A stretch of 64,000 nt of DNA from Synechococcus sp. PCC 7336 (GTDB taxonomy: Bacteria > Cyanobacteriota > Cyanobacteriia > Thermostichales > PCC-7336): the NCBI RefSeq assembly GCF_000332275.1, contig NZ_CM001776.1, forward strand, positions 1,721,268 to 1,785,267, written 5' to 3'. Positions 17,554 through 27,085 of this stretch are shown one piece after another. The stretch's first letter is position 1. The number at the start of each line of letters is the position of its first letter. A model generated the notes under the pieces. That model saw only the letters and a list, made by a program, of their open reading frames with translations, searched no databases and was not told the origin of the DNA. Both the position numbers and the translations under genes were made by a program.

Positions 17554-19500
17554 CTACCCGTAGAGTTCGGAGATTTCGCGAGCGTAGCGTTCGACGACTC
17601 GATTGCGCCGAATTTTATAGGTTTGGGTCATGAGGCCGTTTTCAATCGAGAAGGGTTCGGGGACGAAGCGAAAATCCCCCAGTTGCTCGTCAGGACGGTA
17701 GCCCGGCCGCTGTTTGAGGCGCTGCTGCAGGTCAGAGAGTACGGCTGCTCGCACGGCGGGTTGCGATGTCAGTAATTCGATCGCCTCCGGCCGCTCCAGC
17801 CAGTGGGCGGGATCGTCGCTTTGGGTGAGCTGGCGCAGTTGGGGGGCGATCGCCGTGCCGAAGCTTTGAGCTACCTGCAAGAGGTTGGGATAGACGAGGG
17901 CTGCCAGTCGCTTTTGGTCTTGCCCCACCACGACAATTTGATCCACCCACGGACTTCGAGCGCAGGCATTTTCTAACGGTTGGGGTTCGATGTTTTCGCC
18001 GCTAGTCAGCACGATCGTGTCTTTAGCCCGCCCAGTTAAGACAATTTGTCCGTCAGGGGCGAGCCAGCCCAGATCGCCAGTATTGAACCAGCCCTCAGCA
18101 TCCAACACTTTGGCGGTGGCTTCTGGATTGCGATAGTAGCCCAACATAATCTGGGGACCGCGAGCGCGAACGATGCCTTTACGTTGTTTGGCAGCAGAGA
18201 GGGTGCTGGCACGGGGCAGGGGAACTAGAGTGTCGGGATCGCAAATTTGCACTTCGGTCTCTTTGAGGGGCAGCCCGGAGGTACCGCGAACGTTGTGTTC
18301 TAGCGGGCGAACGGTGAGGACGGGGGAGGTTTCGGTGAGACCGTAGCCCACCAGAATATCGATGCCGACGATTTCGTAAAAGGTTTCTAGGTGGTCCGCC
18401 AGAGCGCCGCCGCCGCTGATGGCAAAACGGAAGTTAGGACCGACAGCTTGTCGCACCTTTTGGTAGACGAGGAGATTCCCCAGGGCATGGATGGGAGTCA
18501 ATAAGGCCCTTTGCAGCCGAGCGGCGAGAGCTTGTAGAGGAGTGAGGGGATCGCGATCGAGGGAACGGTTGTGCAAGGCTCGCCCCAGTCTCACCCAGCG
18601 CTCGCTGGCCCCCAAGCAGAAGAAAATTACCTTCTGCAGCAGGGGAGATTTCTCTCGAAATTGCCGCTGCACCCCTTCGTATACCGTTTCCCAAATGCGG
18701 GGAACGGCAACCATGTAGTGGGGGGCATAGGTTTTTAAATCTTGTTTGATGGAGCGGCGGGTGGTGTAGACCAACTCGCACCCCCGCGACAGGAGAAAAT
18801 ATTCTCCCGATCGCTCGTAGGAATGCCAGGTGGGCAGGATGCTCAAAAATCGTTCGCCGGGTTGGGGCTGGACGGCTAAACCGATCGCCTCCACTTGATG
18901 CATGAAATTGCCGTGGGACAGCATCACCCCTTTCGGTCGCCCGGTGGTGCCGGAGGTGTAGATGATAGTGGCTAGCTGCGATCGCTCCAGCGCAGGGGGA
19001 TCGAACTCGCGGCTTGCCCCTCGCGCCATTAGGTCGGGATAGGAGAGGCAGCTGGGGTGGGTTTGGTCTGAGAGCAGGATGGTGGTGCGAATGCCGAGGC
19101 GCTTTAAACTGGGGTGCAGGCGCTCTAGCGTGGCCCGATCTTCAAGAATGGCCACCGAGCTGCCGCTGTGCTCCAAAATGTAGTCCAGCTCGGTCTCTGG
19201 GGCTGAAGAACTGCGGGGGACATTGACGGTGCCCGCCATGAGGCTGCCTCGATCGGCAATCAGCCAGCGGGGGGAATTGTCAGCAATCAGAGCGACGCGA
19301 TCGCCAACTTTAACCCCTACGGCCTGCAATCCACTGGCAAAACAGCAAATCTGCTCGCACATCTGGCGATAGGTGAGTTTGACTGGTGGCTCTAGGTGTG
19401 GAGCCCAGAGGGCGAGGCGATCGGCATATTGCCGGACATTCTGGTACCAAACATCGCCGAGGGCGGTCGAACGGGATTGGGGAGAAGGGGTAGCAGTCAT
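17554..19500 (-). CDS. aas: Acyl-ACP synthetase (Aas/FadD-like AMP-ligase)
   Basis: ANL-superfamily adenylate-forming ligase of 648 residues. ATG 19500 starts MTATPSPQSR; the frame continues 31 residues upstream without family similarity. Motifs in order: VALIADNSPRWLIADRGSLMAGTVNV, the P-loop-like YTSGTTGRPKG, VGYGLTETSP and GWFNTGDLGWLAPDGQIVLTGRAKDTIVL. In cyanobacteria the single FadD-like enzyme activates free fatty acids onto acyl carrier protein, recycling acyl chains from membranes, and the N-terminal segment here resembles that group. Distinction from an acyl-CoA ligase is by family membership, not by a visible residue. Confidence 0.8.
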   Translation of the reverse strand: MTATPSPQSRSTALGDVWYQNVRQYADRLALWAPHLEPPVKLTYRQMCEQICCFASGLQAVGVKVGDRVALIADNSPRWLIADRGSLMAGTVNVPRSSSAPETELDYILEHSGSSVAILEDRATLERLHPSLKRLGIRTTILLSDQTHPSCLSYPDLMARGASREFDPPALERSQLATIIYTSGTTGRPKGVMLSHGNFMHQVEAIGLAVQPQPGERFLSILPTWHSYERSGEYFLLSRGCELVYTTRRSIKQDLKTYAPHYMVAVPRIWETVYEGVQRQFREKSPLLQKVIFFCLGASERWVRLGRALHNRSLDRDPLTPLQALAARLQRALLTPIHALGNLLVYQKVRQAVGPNFRFAISGGGALADHLETFYEIVGIDILVGYGLTETSPVLTVRPLEHNVRGTSGLPLKETEVQICDPDTLVPLPRASTLSAAKQRKGIVRARGPQIMLGYYRNPEATAKVLDAEGWFNTGDLGWLAPDGQIVLTGRAKDTIVLTSGENIEPQPLENACARSPWVDQIVVVGQDQKRLAALVYPNLLQVAQSFGTAIAPQLRQLTQSDDPAHWLERPEAIELLTSQPAVRAAVLSDLQQRLKQRPGYRPDEQLGDFRFVPEPFSIENGLMTQTYKIRRNRVVERYAREISELYG

Positions 19501-19760
19501 CCTGAAGGGTTCACTAATAATGATGAATGAAATGGAGCAGGGGGCGTTGCTGGCGGGAGGATTGCGAAGGGGAGATTCGGACTCGATCCACAAACAGCTA
19601 ATTTATTTGCTTTCAGTTTGCCTGCAGTTTGCCTCGATTGAACTGCGCTTGCGCAACAGAATTTTAGCCGATGCTCGTCGAGCGTCCGGTGCGGTTTGAA
19701 GTCGAGCGGTCGATCGCCCTGCGGTGAACTACGATCGAGGGTGAAAGCTAGGGTTGAGCG

Positions 19761-21128
19761 ATGAGCTACGAATTCGATTTATTTGTTTTGGGTGCTGGTT
19801 CCGGCGGTATCGCCTCTGCGCGGCGAGCAGCCGAATACGGAGCCACCGTTGGCATTGCCGAATTCGATCGCTTGGGGGGCACTTGCGTCAATCGCGGCTG
19901 CGTTCCCAAAAAGCTATTAGTCTATGCCTCCCGCTTCCCCCATTACTTTGAAGAATCTGCAGGCTATGGTTGGACTGCACCGCTAACCAGCCTCCATTGG
20001 ACGCGCATGGTTGCCGATGTCAATGCCGAGGTCGAGCGCCTCAACAGCATCTACCAACGCATGTTGGATAACTCTAAAGTTGAAATTCTGAGGGGACGAG
20101 CCCAGTTTATCGACCCCCATACGGTGGCGGTGGGCGATCGCCAAGTGACTGCCGCGAAAATTCTGATCGCAGTCGGCGGCATCCCCATCCGACCCAGCGA
20201 TATCCCCGGCATCGAGCACGCCCTGCTTTCAGACGATATGTTTCACTTGCCCGATCGACCCAAGCACATGGTGATTTTGGGGGGCGGCTACATTGGCTGC
20301 GAGTTCGCCTGCATCCTGAACGGGTTGGGCACCGAAGTCACTCAAGTGATTCGAGCTGACAAAGTCCTGCGGGGATTTGACGAAGATCTGCGCGCCGAAA
20401 TCCAAACAGCCATGCAGGCGCACGGCATCCGCATTCTCAACTGCAGCCAAGAGATTGCGATCGCAAAACTAGATGGCGGCGTCCGGGTTACCGTTACAGG
20501 GAAAACTGAGCGGGGAGAAATTGAGCAGGTGGCGATCGCCGATGCGGTAAGCTTGGCTGCCACCGGACGCAAGCCCAATCTAGAGGGATTGGGTTTAGAC
20601 AATACGGCAGTGGAAGTAGTCGAGGGGGCGATCGCCGTTAACGAATTCAGCCAAACTCGAGAACCCCACATTTTTGCGGTAGGCGACTGTACCGATCGCG
20701 TCAATCTCACGCCAGTGGCGATCGATGAGGGGCGCGCCTTTGCCGACACCCACTTCGGCGGTAAGTCTCGACAAACCAGTTACGACAATATTCCCACAGC
20801 CATCTTTACCACCCCCGAAGCCGGGACAGTGGGTTTAACCGAGCAAGCGGCGATCGCGCAATACGGCGAAGAATCTATCCAAATCTATCGCAGCCGCTTC
20901 CGTCCGATGTACTACACTTTGGCGGGCAAGGACGAACAGACGTTGATGAAGCTGGTCGTTCACAAAGAAACCGATCGGGTGTTGGGGGCCCACATGGTGG
21001 GGGATAGTGCAGCAGAAATTATTCAAGGGGTGGCGATCGCCGTCAAGATGGGAGCTAACAAAGCTGACTTCGATGCTACTGTCGGCATTCATCCCACCTC
21101 TGCAGAAGAATTTGTCACCATGCGTTAA
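19761..21128 (+). CDS. gor: Glutathione-disulfide reductase
   Basis: FAD/NAD(P)-dependent disulfide oxidoreductase of 455 residues that keeps glutathione reduced. N-terminal FAD motif FVLGAGSGGIAS; redox-active pair GGTCVNRGCVPKK (C-x4-C); NAD(P) motif ILGGGYIGCEFA; second FAD motif FAVGDCTD; C-terminal catalytic His-Glu in VGIHPTSAEEF. Length and motif order are normal. It is a monocistronic-looking gene with its own upstream gap of about 260 bp after the divergent aas gene. The next gene (membrane protein at 21179) starts about 50 bp later on the same strand and may share transcription. Confidence 0.95.
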   Translation: MSYEFDLFVLGAGSGGIASARRAAEYGATVGIAEFDRLGGTCVNRGCVPKKLLVYASRFPHYFEESAGYGWTAPLTSLHWTRMVADVNAEVERLNSIYQRMLDNSKVEILRGRAQFIDPHTVAVGDRQVTAAKILIAVGGIPIRPSDIPGIEHALLSDDMFHLPDRPKHMVILGGGYIGCEFACILNGLGTEVTQVIRADKVLRGFDEDLRAEIQTAMQAHGIRILNCSQEIAIAKLDGGVRVTVTGKTERGEIEQVAIADAVSLAATGRKPNLEGLGLDNTAVEVVEGAIAVNEFSQTREPHIFAVGDCTDRVNLTPVAIDEGRAFADTHFGGKSRQTSYDNIPTAIFTTPEAGTVGLTEQAAIAQYGEESIQIYRSRFRPMYYTLAGKDEQTLMKLVVHKETDRVLGAHMVGDSAAEIIQGVAIAVKMGANKADFDATVGIHPTSAEEFVTMR

Positions 21129-21178
21129 GCCCGATCTCGATAGTGTGAATTGGAATACTTCATCCATTCAGATTGCCA

Positions 21179-22897
21179 ATGGCGACAAAAATCGAACAGT
21201 TATTATCCGCTAAGCAACCAGCTTTATCAGTTTGGCTTTTTTTTAGTTTGCTGATTCCAATATATTTTGGCTTGATTTCATTTCGCCATGCGATCGCCCT
21301 TCCTTATCTCATTCAAGACGATATGCGACAACATGTTGTCTGGCTGCAAACATTTGTCGATCCTCAGCTATTCCCCAACGATCTAATCGCTAACTATTTT
21401 AAGACTCTAGCTCCGATTGGCTATAAGGCTACTTATTATTTAATGGCAAAGCTAGGAGTCGAGCCTATTTCTCTTGCCAAAGCTCTGCCTGTCATACTGG
21501 GGTCAATCACTTCGTTTTATTTCTTTAAGTCTTATCTATATTTGCTCCCGTATCCTGCAGGTGCATTTCTCGCTACACTCATTTTGAATCAGAATATTTG
21601 GCTGAAAGACGATCTGATTTCGGCAACTCCAAGAGCTTTTATCTATCCGTTTTTTGCTGCTTTTCTGTTTTATCTCCTCAAGCGATCGCTTATCCCCTGC
21701 CTAATCGCGATCGCTCTTTTAGGCTTGTTTTTTCCTCAGCTAGTTTTGGTTGAAATCGCAGTTCTAACGATCCGGCTGTTTGGTTGGCGAGATGGGTGGA
21801 TTCGCCTCAGCCAAAAGTCATTAGATTACAGACTTTGGCTGTTTGGATTGTGTGTTGCATCTATTGTGATTATTCCATTTGTCTTCAACACATCTCAGGT
21901 TGGCGATAGGATTGCCGTTGCTCAGATGCAAGTGATATCTGAATTTGGCTTGAAGGGCAGGAGTCAATACTTTGGTGTCTCGCCATTAAATTTTTTGTTT
22001 GCTGGGTCTAGCGGTATCCGCTTTCCATTATTCCCACCCATCATCTGGTTTGGTTTGGGCTTGCCATTTGTGCTGAGATCGAAGCTAATACTCGCCAAGT
22101 CGGTTACCGATCGCATTGTCATTTTACCCCAGCTCGTCCTCGGATCTATTGGAGTATTTCTACTAGCACATGTCCTATTCTTTAGATTGTATTTTCCCAG
22201 TCGCTATACCTACCATACGCTACGATTTATTATGGCAATGTCAGCAGGTATTGTTGTCTTCATCTTACTCCATAGAGGCTATGACTGGCTCCGCAAGCGT
22301 CTGCAAGGCCAGCACAAACTAAAGATTAAAGAGGGGATTTCTGTAGGCTTGATAGGAATGTTTGCGATCGCATCTCTCATTGTCCCAGCTTTGCCATCTG
22401 TCTTTTTAAAATCGCATCTTTGGAGGATGGGAGAATATCCCCAGATTTATACATTTCTCGCCAGTCAGCCCAAGGATATCATCGTCGCCTCAATTGACGA
22501 TGCAGCAGATAATATTCCAGCATTTTCCCACCGCTCTGTCTTAGCATCGCAAGAGTTTGCATTTGCTTACCATCCCAACTACTACCAGCCATTTCAGCAA
22601 CGGGCGATCGATACCGTTAGAGCGCAATACAGCCCAGACATCTCGGAAGTGAAATCCATCATCTCGAAGTATGGTATCGACTTTTTTCTGGTCGATCGCG
22701 AGGCTTTTAGTGCTGGCTATTTGCTCAGTCAGAGATGGTTGACTCATAGCTCGTTCAGCGATGTTGTTGTGGATGTGGCAACTCAATTAAGTGAAGGGAG
22801 CAGACCTGCGCTTGCCAAACTCTCTGAAGTTTGTGAAGTTGCTTCGGAAGGTAATTTGCGGGTCCTGAGTGCAAGTTGTATGGTTCGGAGCGAGTGA
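21179..22897 (+). CDS. Multi-pass membrane protein, unknown function
   Basis: About 572 residues with roughly ten hydrophobic spans (for example WLFFSLLIPIYFGLISF, LIPCLIAIALLGLFFPQLVLV, LWLFGLCVASIVIIPFVF, SIGVFLLAHVLFFRLYF, GLIGMFAIASLIVPALP). A soluble C-terminal domain of about 150 residues follows. The early YLIQDDMRQHVVWLQTF, with paired acids after the first span, recalls the catalytic loop of GT-C glycosyltransferases and oligosaccharyltransferase-like proteins. I cannot assign a family with certainty. ATG 21179 is preferred to the TTG two codons upstream. Base composition is more AT-rich than its neighbours. Confidence 0.7.
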   Translation: MATKIEQLLSAKQPALSVWLFFSLLIPIYFGLISFRHAIALPYLIQDDMRQHVVWLQTFVDPQLFPNDLIANYFKTLAPIGYKATYYLMAKLGVEPISLAKALPVILGSITSFYFFKSYLYLLPYPAGAFLATLILNQNIWLKDDLISATPRAFIYPFFAAFLFYLLKRSLIPCLIAIALLGLFFPQLVLVEIAVLTIRLFGWRDGWIRLSQKSLDYRLWLFGLCVASIVIIPFVFNTSQVGDRIAVAQMQVISEFGLKGRSQYFGVSPLNFLFAGSSGIRFPLFPPIIWFGLGLPFVLRSKLILAKSVTDRIVILPQLVLGSIGVFLLAHVLFFRLYFPSRYTYHTLRFIMAMSAGIVVFILLHRGYDWLRKRLQGQHKLKIKEGISVGLIGMFAIASLIVPALPSVFLKSHLWRMGEYPQIYTFLASQPKDIIVASIDDAADNIPAFSHRSVLASQEFAFAYHPNYYQPFQQRAIDTVRAQYSPDISEVKSIISKYGIDFFLVDREAFSAGYLLSQRWLTHSSFSDVVVDVATQLSEGSRPALAKLSEVCEVASEGNLRVLSASCMVRSE

Positions 22898-22979
22898 TGA
22901 TTTTTTCGGGCTGAGAGGGTCAGCTCGCGATCGCGCATCCCCACGACAAACCCGGTATGATGCGGCTGGGAGGATAGTG

Positions 22980-23294
22980 ATGTCAGAGCAGACCCTCGAA
23001 CGAATTGAAAGTACGCTGCAAGAGTTGGTGGTTACCGTCCGCGATACCAACGAGCGCGTCGAAAAACTGGACGAGCGCGTCGAAGCCCTCGATCGCGCCG
23101 TGCGAGAAAATAGCGAGCGGATAGAAGCTGAAACGAAGCGATGGGATGAACGCTTTTTCCAGCTTGCCCGCGACAATAACGCCATCTCTCGAAACGTAAT
23201 TGTAGCTGCAGCCAGCGTTATCATTTTTGGCTCGGTGCTGAGGGCAGTCCCCGACATTTTGGAAGCGCTCGCACTGCTATCTGCTGCACGCTAG
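22980..23294 (+). CDS. Small coiled-coil protein with C-terminal membrane helix
   Basis: 104 residues from ATG 22980. An acidic/basic heptad-rich segment (residues 3-60: LERIESTLQELVVTVRDTNE, then VEKLDERVEALDRAVRE) forms a predicted coiled coil. It is followed by one hydrophobic C-terminal segment (VIVAAASVIIFGSV...ALALLSA). Such tail-anchored coiled-coil proteins are common in cyanobacteria and lack a defined role. The internal VEKLDERVEAL near-repeat comes from two similar heptad blocks. The frame extends upstream to 22869 but overlaps the previous gene and lacks coding character there. Confidence 0.65.
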   Translation: MSEQTLERIESTLQELVVTVRDTNERVEKLDERVEALDRAVRENSERIEAETKRWDERFFQLARDNNAISRNVIVAAASVIIFGSVLRAVPDILEALALLSAAR

Positions 23295-23316
23295 TAGACC
23301 ACACCCCTCAGTTCTG

Positions 23317-24342
23317 CTATTGCCCTCGCGATCGACCATAAACCGTGCGTCGCCCATAAACCGTGCGGTACCAATCCACAAATTTGCTCAGCCCCTCTTC
23401 TAGCGGAGTGGCGGGACTAAACCCAACGTCATTCATCAGATCGCCAACATCGGCATAAGTGGCCAATACATCCCCCGGCTGCACGTCCATCAGATTCTGT
23501 CGCGCTGTTTTGCCCAAGAGCTTTTCGAGCATGGCAATAAACTCCCCCAACTCCACCGGACGGTGATTGCCCAGATTGTAAATCTTGTAACGTGCCTTCG
23601 TCGGCAATCCCCCCTCTACCGGCACAGCCTCAGCAGGAAGTCGCTGCATCACCCGCACAATCCCTTCCACCACATCGTCGATATAGGTAAAATCCCGCTT
23701 CATCTTGCCGTAGTTGTAAACATCGATCGCCTCTCCCGCCTCGATCGCCCGCACAAATTTGAAATAGGCCATATCGGGTCGCCCCCAAGGACCGTAAACC
23801 GTAAAGAAGCGCAAGCCCGTCACGGGAATGCCGTAGAGATGGCTGTAGCTGTGAGCCATTAACTCATTGGCTTTTTTGCTGGCGGCATAGAGAGAGACGG
23901 GGCGATCGACCGCATCGGTGGTGGCAAACGGGATTTTGGTATTGCCGCCGTACACCGAGCTGGAGGAGGCAAAAACGAGGTGGCCGACATTGCTGTGACG
24001 ACAGCCTTCCAGAATGTTGGCAAAGCCGACCAGGTTACTGTCAATATAGGCCGCAGGGTTTTGGAGGGAGTAACGCACTCCAGCTTGAGCGGCCAAGTTA
24101 ACGACGCAATCGAAGGCTCCCTCGTCAAACAGCTTGGCGATGCCTTGGCGATCGCTCAGGTCCAATTTTTGGAATTCGAAGGCTTCCTGCCGAGCGAGGA
24201 TATCCAGCCGCGCCTGCTTGAGGGAGACATCGTAGTAATCGTTCAGATTATCGATCCCCGTGACCTTTACTCCATCGGCGAGTAGCCGCTCGGCCAAGTG
24301 AAAGCCGATAAATCCGGCAGCTCCAGTCACTAATACATTCAC
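23317..24342 (-). CDS. NAD-dependent UDP-sugar epimerase (UDP-glucuronate 4-epimerase-like)
   Basis: Extended SDR of 341 residues. N-terminal MNVLVTGAAGFIGFHLAERLL Rossmann motif; GIDNLNDYYDVSLKQARL, typical of the UDP-glucuronate/UDP-galacturonate epimerase subgroup; catalytic SSSVYGG and YAASKKANE; substrate loop FTVYGPWGRPDMAYFKF; and KMKRDFTYIDDVVEGIVR. It supplies activated sugars for surface polysaccharide or capsule. The last residues contain an exact hexapeptide duplication, RTVYGR-RTVYGR, made by an 18-bp tandem repeat (23333-23367). The gene is followed by nothing on the same strand; upstream, a lipoprotein gene lies 32 bp away. Confidence 0.88.
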   Translation of the reverse strand: MNVLVTGAAGFIGFHLAERLLADGVKVTGIDNLNDYYDVSLKQARLDILARQEAFEFQKLDLSDRQGIAKLFDEGAFDCVVNLAAQAGVRYSLQNPAAYIDSNLVGFANILEGCRHSNVGHLVFASSSSVYGGNTKIPFATTDAVDRPVSLYAASKKANELMAHSYSHLYGIPVTGLRFFTVYGPWGRPDMAYFKFVRAIEAGEAIDVYNYGKMKRDFTYIDDVVEGIVRVMQRLPAEAVPVEGGLPTKARYKIYNLGNHRPVELGEFIAMLEKLLGKTARQNLMDVQPGDVLATYADVGDLMNDVGFSPATPLEEGLSKFVDWYRTVYGRRTVYGRSRGQ

Positions 24343-24374
24343 GCTGATGGCTTCCTATTGGATGAATAGTCGAA

Positions 24375-25922
24375 CTATAGCGGATCGTCCCCCGTACCCA
24401 CGCCGGCTTTGCGATCGCGATCGGAAGCGGGCTCCATCCAAGCATAGACAAAGTGACTGATGCAACTGAGCTCCGGTAGGCTCGTTTGGAGCAACTGCAT
24501 CTGCGCTTCCAGACTGAGGTGTTCGCCAAATGGTTGCCCCCAAGTTCCCGCCAAAATAGGGCAGACGGGGGCTGTGGGTGACTGTTGCAAGACAGTTCGC
24601 ACCTGATCGGCTACACAACTGCCATCCTCGCAGATGGCGTAGGACATGGGATGCCGTTCCAGCTCGCTGGCAAAGCGATCCCAAGGTTGCATGCGGGCAT
24701 CAAAGCCGCCTGCTTCCGCTCGATTGCCACTGGGAAAGAACACGGTGGCGGCGGGAATGTCGCGATCGCGCACGGGGGCAGTGGCAAACTCGGCAAAGTC
24801 CAGCACGCCTGCATAGGCATGTGTGGTGGCGATCGTCCAGAAATGCTGTCGATATCGATCTAGGGCAACGGCATCGAGCCTTTCGAGATCGAGGTCTGCT
24901 TCGAATGGCAACGGGCTGTCGGGGAATTGGGCTGCACTCCGGCGAATATCCTCAGTGCTCAGTTCCCCCCGCTCCAGATAAACATCCATGAGGGCCCGTT
25001 CGCGATCGCCAGACAGCCGCTCTCGCAACACCTGGCGGGAGGCAGGACTGTAAATCCACAATTGTTGGGGGCGGGTGACGAGGGTATCTCGACCGAAGGT
25101 GGTGGGGTAGCGGATGTAATCGAAGAGCATGCCGTCGGGATCGCGATCGAGCAGAGCCTCCACAGCGATAAGATAATCAGCTCGAGCGGTCTCGTTGTAG
25201 GGATCGATAAACAAGTGTTCTAATTCGCTGGGGTCGAGATAAAAATCCCGTCCGTCAGACACGTCGTCGGGGTTCCAGCGGGCGTTGGCAATGCTGGTTT
25301 CCCCCCAGCCATTGCGGGCTAGCGCCGCTTGGCGATCGGGCAGGTTTGCGTAGCTCCAGCCAAAATTGAGGGCGAACATCCAGCCGTAGACTTCCAAACC
25401 GCGATCGCGCCCTTTTTGAATCGCCTCGGCCCACAAATCGTAGTTCGCATCCACCTCGCCCTCCGCCTCCGCCTCGGCCAAAATTGAGCGCCAAGGAGTG
25501 GGATTATCGGCCACGGGAAGCAGGATGCGGCCTTCGTAGAAAATTTCGATATAGACCTGGTTGTAGCCGCGATTGACAATGCGATCGAGCACGTCCTCTA
25601 AAACCCCCGCTCGAACGTCGTGGGGATATAGACGCAGCCAGACAGCTTGGGTGGAGGGCCAAGTGCGATCGCGACAGTCTGCTAAAGCACGCGCGTGAGA
25701 GGCGATCGCCGCCGCATAGTCTGCCGCCGCCGCTGTATCGGTCAGGCTTGCCTGCAGCAAATCTTGTTTGCGATCGCGTTCGGCTGCGGGCACGGCACAG
25801 GTGGGGTTGCCCCAGAGGCGTTTCGGCAAGTGGTGGCTCGCGGGCGAACGGGGAGAACAGGCGACGGCGATCGCCACCAAACTTGCCAGCCCCAATCTCG
25901 CACCCCAAAATTTTTGCTTCAC
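24375..25922 (-). CDS. GHL10-like glycoside hydrolase, lipoprotein
   Basis: About 515 residues. GTG 25922, preceded by a gagggg ribosome-binding element, gives KQKFWGARLGLASLVAIAVAC, a lipoprotein signal peptide with lipobox A-V-A-C; the upstream TTG at 25943 is less likely. The mature part matches the family-10-like (beta/alpha)8 hydrolases of the DUF187/GHL10 group: AVWLRLYPHDVRAG, VYIEIFYEGRILLP, GLEVYGWMFALNFGWSY, YLDPSELEHLFIDPYN and GMLFDYIRYPTTFG. It should be anchored on the outer side of the cytoplasmic membrane or to the outer membrane and act on polysaccharide or peptidoglycan. The substrate is unknown. Confidence 0.8.
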   Translation of the reverse strand: MKQKFWGARLGLASLVAIAVACSPRSPASHHLPKRLWGNPTCAVPAAERDRKQDLLQASLTDTAAAADYAAAIASHARALADCRDRTWPSTQAVWLRLYPHDVRAGVLEDVLDRIVNRGYNQVYIEIFYEGRILLPVADNPTPWRSILAEAEAEGEVDANYDLWAEAIQKGRDRGLEVYGWMFALNFGWSYANLPDRQAALARNGWGETSIANARWNPDDVSDGRDFYLDPSELEHLFIDPYNETARADYLIAVEALLDRDPDGMLFDYIRYPTTFGRDTLVTRPQQLWIYSPASRQVLRERLSGDRERALMDVYLERGELSTEDIRRSAAQFPDSPLPFEADLDLERLDAVALDRYRQHFWTIATTHAYAGVLDFAEFATAPVRDRDIPAATVFFPSGNRAEAGGFDARMQPWDRFASELERHPMSYAICEDGSCVADQVRTVLQQSPTAPVCPILAGTWGQPFGEHLSLEAQMQLLQTSLPELSCISHFVYAWMEPASDRDRKAGVGTGDDPL

Positions 25923-26089
25923 AATCCCCTCGCTCTGGAACAACGCAATTCGATGCTATGCCAACATGCGAAGCGATGGGTATAACGAGGCGCAAGAGGT
26001 ACTTTCCTCCATTGCAGGCTCGCAGATTGAGCCAATATTCGGCGATGGGCGCAAGATGGTGATGTCCGACGCGAACAGAGGAGCTTCTG

Positions 26090-27043
26090 ATGGATCGGAA
26101 AACCACACGGCGAGCGTTTCTGAGTGCTAGTGCGGCGATCGCAGGTGGAGTGCTGAGTGCGGCAGGCTTGCCAACATCCTCCGAGCGGCCAGCGACAGCA
26201 ATGCCCGAGCGCGAGTTGGGCAACACGGGCATACGCTTGCCCGTCTTCGGTTTGGGCGGTGCGGGGCAGACCCCCCTTTCGCGCGGGCCAGAGGCAGCAG
26301 CCTTGACGCTGGTAGAGCGCGCCCTGGAATTGGGCATTCGTTATTTCGATACAGCAGCAGACTACGGTCCCAGCGAGGCTTACTTAGGCAAGGTGTTGCC
26401 CGCCCACCGCGATCGCATCTTTTTGGCTAGCAAAACCGCCCAACGCGATCGCGACTCAGCTTGGCGCGAGCTGGAACGTTCCCTCCAGAGGCTCAACACC
26501 GATCGCCTCGATCTGTGGCAAATGCACCATGTGGCCCATGGGAGCGAGCTCGATGCACTCTTTGGCCCCGACGGAGCGATAAGGGCAGTTGAAGAAGCAA
26601 AAGCGCAGGGAGTTGTCCGTTTTGCAGGCATTACGGGACATTACGAGCCAGATGTTATCGTTGCCGGACTGGAGCGCTATCCCTTCGATACGACGCTCAT
26701 TCCCCTGAATGCAGGCGATCGCCACCATCCTCGTCCCTTTGCGCCGACTGTGCTGCCCGTAGCCCGCGAGCGAAATGTCGGCGTCATCGCCATGAAAGTA
26801 CCTGCTTACGGACGTCTGTTTCGTCCGGGCGGTCTGGACGGGATGTATCAGGCGCTTGGCTACGTGCTCTCTCAACCGGGAGTACATACCTGCGTTGTAG
26901 CAGCGGAGTCGCCGGAACAGTTGTCTGCGAATGTAGAGGTGGCGAGAGCCTTTCAGCCGCTGTCTGCAGCCGAGCTAGCCGCAATCGAGCAGCGCGTGGC
27001 AGCCATTTGGCAGGAGACGTCGTTTTATCGAAGTTGGGGATAG
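26090..27043 (+). CDS. Aldo/keto reductase with Tat signal
   Basis: 317 residues. The N-terminus RKTTRRAFLSASAAIAGGVLSAA is a twin-arginine export signal (RRAFL) with an A-rich core, so the folded enzyme should be exported with its cofactor. The aldo/keto reductase barrel follows: LGNTGIRLPVFGLGGAG, the catalytic Asp/Tyr in RYFDTAADYGPSE, Lys in FLASKTAQRD and His in LWQMHHVAHG, with the cofactor-binding VVAAESPEQL near the end. The natural substrate is unknown. It is divergent from the lipoprotein gene, with about 167 bp between the two starts. A periplasmic location with a nicotinamide cofactor is unusual and worth noting. Confidence 0.85.
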   Translation: MDRKTTRRAFLSASAAIAGGVLSAAGLPTSSERPATAMPERELGNTGIRLPVFGLGGAGQTPLSRGPEAAALTLVERALELGIRYFDTAADYGPSEAYLGKVLPAHRDRIFLASKTAQRDRDSAWRELERSLQRLNTDRLDLWQMHHVAHGSELDALFGPDGAIRAVEEAKAQGVVRFAGITGHYEPDVIVAGLERYPFDTTLIPLNAGDRHHPRPFAPTVLPVARERNVGVIAMKVPAYGRLFRPGGLDGMYQALGYVLSQPGVHTCVVAAESPEQLSANVEVARAFQPLSAAELAAIEQRVAAIWQETSFYRSWG

Positions 27044-27085
27044 GAGCGTGACTTGCTTCAAAACCTGTTTGCTGCCCGGAGAGGG

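Noticed and set aside
25504-26337. 277-codon minus-strand frame spanning the lipoprotein 5' end and the aldo/keto reductase gene
   Set aside because: Arg/Pro/Ser-rich product overlapping two well-supported genes in other frames; no ribosome-binding signal.
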